DNA of 64,000 bases from Edaphochlamys debaryana (Eukaryota; Chlorophyta; Chlorophyceae; Chlamydomonadales). This document shows positions 24,631 through 33,578 of the stretch, piece by piece (position 1 is the stretch's first letter; every line of letters starts with the position of its first letter). The position numbers were made by a program, and so were the translations under genes. The notes under the pieces were generated by a model, which worked only from the letters and a program-made list of their open reading frames with translations, ran no database searches and was not told where the DNA came from. The stretch is taken from NCBI GenBank assembly GCA_016858145.1, contig JAEHOE010000003.1, positions 1,798,001 to 1,862,000 on the forward strand, read 5' to 3'.

Positions 24631-25622
24631 GATGAGCGGCTTCAGCTAAGGATTTGATGAGGTGTGCAGAGGGGGCTATGTAGGACAGGTCACGAGCGTG
24701 CACGCTGGACTTTGCAACACCGCGCATGCGAGCAAGCCCATTGCGCGTCCACGATTGACGATTCCCGGGCCCCAGTCCACGAAGGTCGTGGACGCCTAGC
24801 TAACGGTACCAAGCACCGAGCACTGTGCCACACAGTTGTAAGAGCTCGACTCGGGGCCTCTGTCGCGGCATCTCCGCGACCTTCTAAAGCTCTGTCGCGG
24901 CATTTCGGCTGGTCCTGTCCCAGCTCACTCGACGACCCGAGCTACGGAGCCGGCGGGACACACCCGAAGACGTATTCGGGTCAGCTGGGGAGGTTGAAGC
25001 CGTCCGCTTGTATCGCGTGCAATGCCATTTTCAGCACCGCATCCGCTCAGCTGGCTTCGCTCCACGGCTCTGGCGCCTTACAACTATAAGTTCATACCCG
25101 CGGGGCCCCGCTCGTACCTCCTTCACCCCCTCCCCCTTTGCGGCCCCGCAAGCAAGCGCCGGACGCAGCTATATGTCCAGACCCCTCCCACTAGTTATGT
25201 ATGACCTGGACAACAGCGCGTGGAATACGTGCACCCCCGAACAGCGTTGCACACCTGCGGTCTAGCGGTCACCAACTCTGCCTTGAACACCGGAGCCCGC
25301 CCCCCCAAGGGTCCAGGCTCTGCCCAGGACAGCACACGCTGCAGGACCCTACCTCAGCGCCTGACCGACAGGAGTGTATGACCTGCAGCTCACAGGGCTG
25401 GCCAGCGGCTGCAGGGTGGGGTCAGCCGGGGGCTGGGAGCCGGATACGGTACCCGCCTGCCCGCCACCATGCACCTGTAGCAGACACGCTCCCCGCCTCA
25501 AGGATACGGAGGCGATGACGCACGAGAGTGGGGTTCCTGTCAAGTCTACAGTGTAGTGGATGCGTCTTAAAAGGCAAGGTGCAACCCAATGCAACCGGCC
25601 AAGGAGGGCCATGGAAATTAGG

Positions 25623-25679
25623 GGCATGCCTGGGCATGTGTATGTCTCCACCCGGAACAATACATGTCCAGGCATGCCC
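25623..25679. repeat. Inverted repeat, about 19-bp arms
   Basis: The left arm GGGCATGCCTGGGCATGTGTA (first 19 nt from 25623) pairs with the right arm TACATGTCCAGGCATGCCC with one or two mismatches around a loop of about 19 nt. A hairpin RNA or a cruciform is possible. No gene context explains it. Confidence 0.7.
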
Positions 25680-26419
25680 AGGCGTCCCCGCGCCCCGCGA
25701 CGGCGGCAAAATGGCAATATAAGGGTACGCCCGAAGTTCGGAGAAAGGGGGAAAGGAGACACGCCCGCGGCGTGCAGGGGAAAATGACCCGTACCTTTGG
25801 AGTACACACAGCACACTCCGGGGGCACACTCGGTTCGGCGCAGAGAAACACTAGGCGCGACGGCCTGCGATGCCTGTGGGCGCCCTCGAAGTGCCAAGCC
25901 CCAAGGTCGTGTTTAAGCGCTATCTATCTCGATGAATGTCACAACGCACGCCTTGGGTTTGAGGGGCGGTCTGCCCGAGTCGACCATCCCACCCCGAGGG
26001 CCCCCCCATAAGCTTCGCCCCGTCCCCCGGTGCCCCAGAAAGGCTCTCTCCTGCCTCCCGCGCGGTGTCTTCCTCAATTGTGCCTAGTTGCGTCAACTGC
26101 CGCCGGCGGGGCTGCCACGAGGGCGTGAGGGGAGCAGGGGACGGTGTCGGGGTAACCAGGGTAACCGAGGCAGCGGCTGGTTTGGCGGTAGGGCGGAAAC
26201 GGGCGGGCGGGCACCCGCGGCCATAGGGCCCGTTTGTTGACACAAACAGTTAGTTTGTGTATCTGGCAACACGACGAGGTCATCGAGGGCAACTTTCGTG
26301 CCCGGAGTGGGCGGCAAGCTGACGCGCGACTTCAGGACTTCGTCGCCCGCGCCCTTTGAGGGTTCGCTGATTAAGCTTTTGCGTGTAGGGTTTACTGCTC
26401 TATCAGCAGAACACGCTAG

Positions 26420-26690
26420 GGGCAACTCTCGTGCAGAAGCGCTGGAGCTTGCATGAGAGTTGCCCAGAGTTGCTCCTTTCTTCTTTGCACCACCACACGC
26501 CCAGTTCTTTCCGCTTTTGCGCATACAAGAGCTGATACAAATTCACTGAGCTATCCGGGAGTAACTCTCGTCGAGAGGCGAGAGAGCTGCACGAGAGTCG
26601 CCGACAGTTGTTGACGGAGAACTCTCGCGCGACGAGAGTTGCCGACAGTTCCCAACTCTCGGGAACTCTCGTCGCGACTTGCGTACCCTG
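26420..26690. repeat. Cluster of AACTCTCG boxes in both orientations
   Basis: The 8-mer AACTCTCG or its complement CGAGAGTT, with close variants, occurs about eight times in 270 bp, several times as facing pairs (for example AACTCTCGCGCGACGAGAGTT around 26621, and GGCAACTCTC facing GAGAGTTGCC at 26420-26464). The cluster ends about 520 bp before the ureidoglycine aminohydrolase start codon. It may be a regulatory array or the folded end of a mobile element. Confidence 0.6.
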
Positions 26691-26729
26691 AAGCCCTCAT
26701 CCCTCCGAGCCCCCGCTGGCGACGAGCCT

Positions 26730-26986
26730 ACGCCGCAAGCCACGCTTAGCTCCTGACGTGGCCCTACCGTGTCCTCATCGCCATCTCCTAATTTCTGAGT
26801 GCTCGGCGGTCAGGAGTACCAGAGTCAAGGCGCTGCCGGGCAGTGAGGAAGAACATGCGACACATCCATCCAACGTCCAAGTCGGCGATTGTTGCGGCTA
26901 GCGCTACATACGAGCAATGAGGCCTCTGGTGATGCAGCGAGCGTGCTGCCCTGGGCCCGGGGCACCGCAATCGCGCGCGCGGTCAG
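26730..26986 (+). repeat. Direct repeat, right copy
   Basis: 257 bp, same orientation as 21869-22133, 4.86 kb apart. Small deletions (for example near 26895) separate the copies. It ends about 220 bp before the start codon of the ureidoglycine aminohydrolase gene and so may lie in that gene's promoter. Confidence 0.8.
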
Positions 26987-27207
26987 GGCGGGTAAGCTTT
27001 CCCACCCATGCATCGCGTTTACCAGCCCCGAGCCGCCGCTGAGTGGCACACACGACTCCGGCTCTAACTGGGCATAGCCATACTCGCTAGCTGACCAGCC
27101 GCGAGAGCGCGCTTTACCCGCACAGCGTCCACGTGCGTCGCTCGGTTTCCGAGCTGCTCTTACCAATTGGGTCTCACCTCCGGAGCTAAGTGACCCACAC
27201 GAGCGCA

Positions 27208-28095
27208 ATGCGCGTCTCAGCGGCCCTTGTGGTGCTGGCACTGGCTGCTGCCGCTGTGCCCGCCCTGGCGGATGAGCTCTGTGGCCTCAAGCCGACCCCT
27301 TCGTGCGGTGGACATGATTATTCGGGCGTCTTCCGCACGCACGAGCGTGGTCTGGACTTTGGGGAGCTGCCAGGCTTCACTCGCAGCTCGCACCATGCGG
27401 ATCATGCCCTTATCGGCGTTGAGAGCCGCGTCTACGCGGGCCAGCGGGGCTGGAAGAAGGCCCTGACCGCTCACATCGTATCTCCCGCTCGGGGGGCCAA
27501 CTTTGCCATGTACCTTGTGGACGTGAAGGAGGATGGATCCGCCGAGCCCCCTAAGGCTGGCGTGGAGCGGTTCGTGCTGGTGCTCCAGGGCGAGGCCAGC
27601 GTCGTCCGCGGCAAGAAGGACTCCATCAAGCTGAGCGCCAACACGTACGCCTACTTCCCACCCAACACCACCTTCACGCTCGAGTCCGAGGATGGCGCCG
27701 GCCTGCTGGTGTACGAGCGTGTCTACCTCGCCGGCGGCAAGCCCGTCTTCAGCCACGGCGACGTCGAGGAGTCGCCGCTGCTGCCCACCGAGCCCGAGGT
27801 CTTCAAGCTGCGCAAGCTGCTGCCGCAGACCGCCGACTACGACTTTAACGTGCACATCATGGATTTCCAGCCGGGCGAGTACCTGTGGGTCAAGGAGGTG
27901 CACTACAACCAGCACGGCCTGCTGCTGCTCGAGGGCAAGGGCATCTACCGCCTGGGCGACTCGTGGTACCCGGTCCAGGCGGGCGACGCCATCTGGATGG
28001 CGCCCTACGTGCCGCAGTGGTACGCTGCGCTGGGCTCCACGCCCACGCGCTACGTCATCTACAAGGACACCACCGTTGACCCCCTGCTGGGCTGA
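27208..28095 (+). CDS. UGLYAH: (S)-ureidoglycine aminohydrolase
   Basis: The 295-aa intronless frame matches plant UGLYAH in length (Arabidopsis about 298 aa) and across both cupin domains. The enzyme uses manganese to release ammonia from (S)-ureidoglycine, giving (S)-ureidoglycolate, a late step in purine/allantoin breakdown. Residues 1-21 form a signal peptide ending in ALA, in line with the ER site of the plant enzyme. In the second cupin, KEVHYNQHGLLLLEG supplies E230, H232 and H236, and VPQWYAAL supplies Q270; the 2-4-34 spacing equals that of the plant metal site. The ATG at 27208 is chosen over an in-frame GTG at 27190 because the signal peptide follows it. Lack of introns is unusual beside its neighbours. 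The stop-codon segment CCCCTGCTGGGCTGA is duplicated immediately downstream. Confidence 0.95.
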   Translation: MRVSAALVVLALAAAAVPALADELCGLKPTPSCGGHDYSGVFRTHERGLDFGELPGFTRSSHHADHALIGVESRVYAGQRGWKKALTAHIVSPARGANFAMYLVDVKEDGSAEPPKAGVERFVLVLQGEASVVRGKKDSIKLSANTYAYFPPNTTFTLESEDGAGLLVYERVYLAGGKPVFSHGDVEESPLLPTEPEVFKLRKLLPQTADYDFNVHIMDFQPGEYLWVKEVHYNQHGLLLLEGKGIYRLGDSWYPVQAGDAIWMAPYVPQWYAALGSTPTRYVIYKDTTVDPLLG

Positions 28096-29547
28096 AGATC
28101 CCCTGCTGGGCTGAGCAGGGCGGAGCGGGGTGGAATGGGGCGGAGTGGAGCGGGAGTGGCGTGGAGCGGAGAGGAGTGGAGTGGAGGAGAGGCGGGCGGA
28201 GCAACCAGGAGTGGAGCGGAGCGCAGCGGCGAGCGGCTCTTTGCGTGGGGATGCCCAGGCGGGCCAGTAGCTAGGGAGCTAGAGCAGGGGCGTGTGGGGC
28301 AAGGGGGTAGTACAGAGGGGTAGGGCAGGTGGAAAGGATGCGGGTACCTTCACCCCGAGAGGGGTTGGGGGTTGAAGGAGGCATGCGGGCGGCAGGGTGG
28401 CACGGCAGGGATTAGGGACGCGCCCATAGAGGACTGCAGTAGGACCTAGGAAAGCATGAGCCCCAGTGGCCAGCAATCGGACAAGAGCAAGGAAGGGCTT
28501 GCGCGGCCCCACATTGCGGCCTGCTGGCCCGGTTGCCTAGTGTGGGTGGCATGTGCTTCGGCTCGTGGGGTGTGGGTTCTTCTTTCGTGTGCATGGCTTT
28601 GCATTTCGATGTTCGGAACCTCGGGCTCGGATTGAGCGGTTGGCAGGGCCCATGCGGGCCATGTAGCGCTTGAGCTCTGTGCATGCCCGAGCGCCTCAGA
28701 CCCTGACGGGCCTCATTCCGTGTTTGAAGGGCTGGGCCATGCGCCCCAGGGTGCCGCACGACAACCCCAGCCAGGACAAGAGAGGTTGAGATGCCCTGTG
28801 GCCGCGCCCTTGTCACCACCCTCGGCAACAGCCTCGGTTGTGCAGCCTCGGCGCCCCGTCACGAGGCCTGAGGGAGCAGGAAGGCAGCACTGGCACACCG
28901 CTTTGAGGCCTAGCTAGTAGCTATTCTGGCCGTCGCGCATGTCAGGACGTTAGGGCATGGTCCCCAGTCAAATGCCCGCCCGCCAGCCCTGCACCTCCAC
29001 TGCCCCTGCTCGGGAGGCCTCGACCCGCTTCCCCTTGGGGCTTGGGCAGCTCCTGGGAGAATTGCTTGGGCGGTGGGCAACTGAAGCTGTTAGATTGGCT
29101 GGATGGGGGCGGACGAGCTGAGGATGGATGTTCTTGGGTGCTTGCTGCCGGTTGTGCGCCCTGGCCCTTGGCAGCCGCCCTTGGGGGGCTGACGACCAGG
29201 GGTATGCGCCTGGGGTTCCGTGTGCGTAAATGACGGCGGCCGTGATGGACCAGTGCTTGCAAGGCCACGTAATGCGCAGCGGCGGCATGTAGCTCCAGTC
29301 CTAACTCCTAACCACAAGGCCTTTCGTTCAAGTCAGGGGATCAACACGTGCCGTGCGCCTGGCGCATGCCGCCGTCTCTGCTCTTCCGCCATCACTGGTA
29401 CTCCACCGGGCTGTCTGCATCAGGGGGCCAGGCCCGCCACACGGGAACCGCATTACCCCATCCTGCTGGCCTGCCAGGGCCTGCCGTATCCGCAGGGCAA
29501 GCCCCACCCCCTGTTCTTTCAGACCGTCTCCCGTAGACCAGCGCAGC
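28096..29547. other. Convergent intergenic stretch, no gene seen
   Basis: The first part (28110-28230) is a purine-rich run of degenerate GGAGTGGAGC units, probably 3' UTR of the upstream gene. The rest shows no exon chain or domain on either strand. The two flanking genes converge here. Confidence 0.5.
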
Positions 29548-31502
29548 CTAAGGCTTCTGCAGCGCAGAAGCTGCTGCCACCATGCCGCCAGAGATGGCCA
29601 CCATCAGCCGCTTCCCCTCCTTGAACACGGGGCCCGCGGGCTGCAGGCCCAGCGCCGCTGCCTGCTGCTTTGCGCCACCCCGGCCCCGGCCGAGGCCCGG
29701 CCAGGCCCGGGTCTGCTTGGCCCCGCCCGAGGCCTCTTTGCCGAGGGTGGCGGCCATGAGGTGGTTGGACATAACGAACACGTGATCGGGGCTTAGGGGC
29801 AGCACGCCGCCGTCCGCCGTGCGACGGCGGTCCAGCGTGGACCGGTCCAGCTCGCCCTTCCGCACCAGGCTCTCCAGGGCCGCCTCGATCCCGCGGACCG
29901 CGGCCTCCTGGATCCGCCGTACGGCCGTGGCCTCTTCCAGGCCCGGGTCGCTGTTGCTGTGGGAGGAGAAGCGGCCGATTGCCAGGGTTGGGATGAGCAA
30001 GTTGTCCCGTGGCCACGGCAGGAAGGAAAGCAAGCAGTGGTGATAGCACTGGCAAAGGCGCCTGAGACTGGCAGAGCCACAGCCCGCGCCCTAGTCCGCT
30101 ATTCGCCCTCTGACCCCTCCTGTCCCTCCCGCAACGCTCAGGTCTCCAGCCAGCTCACCGCATGGACCGGATGCGGTCGTCCGCCTTGGGGTAGACCAGC
30201 AGCACCTTCTGGTGCGAGAACTTGCTGAGCGAGGCCAGCATGATGTTGGCGTGCATCTCCGTCACGCGCTCGTTCACCACCAGCAGCTGGGGGGTAGAGG
30301 TGCACGGGAGGCCGGGAAAGAGGGGGTGCACGGAAGGGCCGAGGTGGGGCGCGAAGCGCGCGAGTTGCGAGGGATGACTCGCTAACCCTGGGTTGGCTGA
30401 CGCAGGTGTGAAGCGCGAGGCTGGGCTGAAGCGAACCGCGCCACCCCCCGTGCTGCCTCCTCAACCCCTCCCAGCCTGATCTCGCACACGCCCTACCAGC
30501 ATGTCGAACGCCGCCAGGTGCTTGTCCTGCACGTACGAGGCGCCCGGGTGGTTGGCCGTGTCGCCGCCGGGCACATCCCACAGGGCGACGGCGTTCTCCT
30601 TGAGGTCGTACCTGGGCAGAAGCAGGGGGGATCCTGGTCAGCACGGCTCAGCACACCCACAGCTGTCGGGGGACCCACACAGCCCTGCGCGCCCCTTCCA
30701 GGCTGGGCTATGCACTCCCACCGGCACCAGTGCACCACCTCTTCCAGGCCCTGGAGCCGCACCTGCGCAGCTGCCGGGTGCACTCCTGCGTGTGGTCGAC
30801 GTCAGCTGCGGCGCCGGAGGGAGAGGGCGCCGGGGGAGGGGGAGGCCAAGGTGGCTGCCGTTAGTTGAAGAGCCGGGGCTGCTATGGGCCGGGCTGGTTC
30901 GGACTGGGAGATCGGTTGCCAGGGACAGCAGGTGTAGTGCGTAGCTTGGGTGCTGCTAACGCAAACAAGCAGCACCGAGCGAGCGGAGAGGGGCGAGGAG
31001 CAGAGCACGGCATGTGCTGCGCAGCGGGTTCCCGCCAGCCCCAGCAGCCATGCGCACCCCCTCCGTCACCCGCCACACCTCGAGTCATTGAGTCGCCCTT
31101 GAGGGACAGGAGTGAGTTGATGAGGGAGCTCTTGCCCATTCCGCTGCTCCCCACGACGGCGATGTTGAAGCTGAGGGGGTCGAAGCCGAGCGGCCCCAGC
31201 GCCTCTTTGGCAGCCGCCAGCAGCTCCTGGGGTGGGGCTCGCCGCCAGGCGGTGGCTGCGGTGGCCTTCTTCAGCTCCACCTCCAGCTCCGTGTGCTTGT
31301 CCTGGAGCCGGCTGAGGTCCTCGCTCAGCTCCTCCGCCCTCGCCTTCTCTCGTGAGCCAGCCTGCAGGGCGCGGCGGAGGGCCGCCTCCTTCTCCTCCAG
31401 CTGCCGCTCCAGAACCTCTTGGTCCTGCTGCATTCTGAGCATCGTCTCCCGCGCACGCTTGGCCTTCTCGACGTGTTCAGAGGCGTTGTCCAGCGAGCTC
31501 AT
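29548..31502 (-). CDS. IRG-like (interferon-inducible GTPase family) protein, 5' end uncertain
   Basis: Exons: 31502-31079, 30805-30763, 30611-30497, 30286-30159 and 29956-29548; phases 1, 2, 0, 2 agree. From the ATG at 31502 the product is 372 aa. Residues about 10-85 form a charged coiled coil. The G domain follows: P-loop GSSGMGKSS (118-126), a Thr-containing switch I segment, G3 as WDVPGG (D168, G171) and a degenerate G4, YPKADD in place of TKxD. The order and spacing fit the IRG/IIGP family, which in animals acts on intracellular membranes; algal roles are unknown. Upstream of this ATG the frame stays open through a hydrophobic stretch (VFAGIAAFIAVAGAM), so the real start may lie farther 5', in or beyond a LINE fragment on the opposite strand. 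Confidence 0.75.
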
Positions 31503-31784
31503 AGCGCCTGCAACGGCAATAAAAGCCGCAATGCCAGCGAACACGCCAGAGCCGGGCAGCGCCCATTCCGCAGCGCAGCCTGCAGCCGAGCCCACTACGG
31601 CCGGGAGCGCGCTTGCCCAGCTGGCGTGGCGCGCGCCCCCAGGCAGCGCCCCGGCCAAGGGCGCGCCGACAGTCCCGAGCGCTGGCAGAGCCGAGGCTGC
31701 TGCTGCCGTGGCCTGATGCGGCGGCAGCGGCTGCGGGAGGGCTGCGGAGCAGGGCAGGCCGGACCCGGACCCAGCGGCGGCCGC

Positions 31785-33005
31785 AAGCCGCACCAGCGGG
31801 TGAAGAGAGCGGGCTATACCGTGCGGCGAAGGGGCTGGAGCCGCCGGTGGCGCGGGGTCAACTGCCGCGCGCGGCGCAGTGCCAGCTGCCGTGCTGTCTG
31901 GACGCCCAGCCGCCGCCGTGGGCCCACCTGACGCACGTGTTCTGCGAGTGCCCCACTTACGACGCCGCACGGTCGTGGTTGCGGAACCTGTGGGGAGCGC
32001 TGGCGCCGGCCGCGGAGCCGCCGCCTGTGGCCAACTCGGCACTCATGCTGGGAGACTGCTCCTCGGCCTGGGCGTCGTACCCTTCCGGCCGTCTGGCGGA
32101 CCTGTGGACGGCCCTCCGGGCCACGTTCCTGCACGCCCTGTGGGCGGCGTACTGGTCTCGGGAGCCGGAGCAGCAGACGTCGGAGGCGGTGGTCCGGGAG
32201 GTGGTGGCGGAGCTGCAGCGCCTCATCCGCCTGCGCTTTGTGGCGGCTGCGCTTCCCCCCGCTGCCCTTGACGCCCTGCCTACCGCCTTCCTCACTGCAC
32301 AGCTGAAGCCCGCCAACCTGGCGGATTTCTGCGCTGTGTGGGCGGCTGGGGGCGTGCTCTGCACGGTGCACGCGGCAGAGGGAGTGCCGCCGCGCCTGGA
32401 ATTGCGGCTGTCCCTGCAGCACCCAGTTGCGGCCCCCGGACCGTGACCTGCGGTGGAGTTTGCCGGCGGCCAACCAACGGATGCGAGAGCGCTTAGTACT
32501 GCTTGCTTAGGGTCTGTGGGTGGACTGGGGGGGGGGGGGCGGTAGGTCTTCGCTCGGTGTGTATGCAGTGTGCCGTGCGGGGACTTTGAGCACCAGGTTT
32601 TGGGTCGTGGCCCCTGCTCCCGGTTTTCCCTGGTGCTGTTACCCCCGCCCGTGCCTTTCTCGTGATCCGGGAGGCATGGGGCTTTCGTTTGCTGGCTTGG
32701 GTGCCTGACCTGTGGTTTGGGAGGGGGGGATGCGGGCTGGGCGCGGTCGGGTGGGGAGGGCTGGGGGGGGGGGGGGGGGTGTTGCGTGGCGTTTGGGCTT
32801 CGGGGCAGGTGCTGGCGGGATCTAGGGGTGCGAGTCTGGGTTTCTGCTGTCCTTCGACTTTTGTGCCTGTGTGCTTCAGCTTTCTTCTTTTCTGGTTAAC
32901 CCTGCCGCTCTCTTTTGCTGTCTCTGGTTCTCTGGCTCTCTGCTGTCTCTGGCTCTCTGGCTGCTCTGACCTCTGGTGTAACAACCGGCACCTGAAAAAA
33001 AAAAA
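31785..33005 (+). mobile_element. 5'-truncated non-LTR retrotransposon (LINE) 3' end
   Basis: An open frame to 32446 ends like a LINE reverse-transcriptase protein: a Cys/His knuckle (CQLPCC...HLTHVFCECP) followed by YDAARSWLRNLWG and a C-terminal helical tail. About 530 bp of 3' UTR follow, then TGTAA at 32977-32981 and a run of eleven A at 32995-33005. Truncation at the 5' side and a poly(A) tail are the marks of target-primed insertion. No reverse-transcriptase catalytic core is present, so the copy cannot move by itself. The left border is approximate. Confidence 0.75.
32977..32981 (+). terminator. TGTAA poly(A) motif of the LINE
   Basis: TGTAA stands 13 nt before the A-run at 32995-33005, the normal distance between signal and cleavage site in these algae. 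This shows the element was copied from a polyadenylated transcript. Confidence 0.7.
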
Positions 33006-33578
33006 GCGAGTGGCGCTGCGCATACTTGAGGTAGTAGCTGTCTGGTCTGCGCTGGCTTTGCGAATGCTTGTGGGACGCGAGCTGCAAGTTGCATTGACCC
33101 GTGAGGGCCGGTGGCCTCGGACAGCCCGATTCGCCGTGCCTCGCCACCTCCGCCCGCCGGCCTCGCCCGCCTCAGTATCAAAGCTCACCCCCAGCACCCC
33201 CTTCCACCCACCGGATCCACCCAGCGGCACGCGGCCCATGCAGGTTGGGTCGTATGCACATGGGGTCATCGAGGCAAGCCCGGGGGTCCATGACCACGGT
33301 CAGCTAGAACACACGTCCAGGGGTCGAATAGATGGCAACAACACATCGGTCTGCATCTCTTCTTGGTCTCCATAATGGGTCTTCGTGGTCTCGTGTCGTA
33401 ATCGTCCCGTTTGTACACAGTTGAAGGTCTCAGGGCCACGGCAGTAGCCGCGCCGTTCCGGTCGGCCAATATGCGTCAGCATCACCCTTCCAGCGTGTCC
33501 CAAGTCTTCCGCATGTACGCATCAGATGCCAGTCCTCGTACGGCAGTCAGGGTACCGTAAGCCTGCCAGGCCACCCCG

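Larger units (their letters stand above)
24631..27207. other. Divergent intergenic stretch with hairpins and AACTCTCG cluster
   Basis: 2.6 kb lie between the small hendecad gene (-) and the ureidoglycine aminohydrolase gene (+). I see no supported gene. The stretch holds an inverted repeat at 25623-25679, a cluster of AACTCTCG boxes in both orientations at 26420-26690 and the right copy of a direct repeat at 26730-26986. Confidence 0.55.

Noticed and set aside
25349..25897. 182-codon minus-strand frame
   Set aside because: It spans the hairpin, lacks any domain and starts without context; likely chance.
21869..26986. LTR retrotransposon bounded by the direct repeats
   Set aside because: Repeats do not begin TG and end CA, and no gag, protease, reverse transcriptase or integrase motif lies between them.
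31613..31784. LINE coding sequence extending left to 31613
   Set aside because: This part does not resemble LINE proteins and overlaps the antisense of the GTPase frame, so the border is set near 31785.
32521..32541. G-run as a G-quadruplex element
   Set aside because: A plain homopolymer inside LINE 3' UTR; no evidence for a role.
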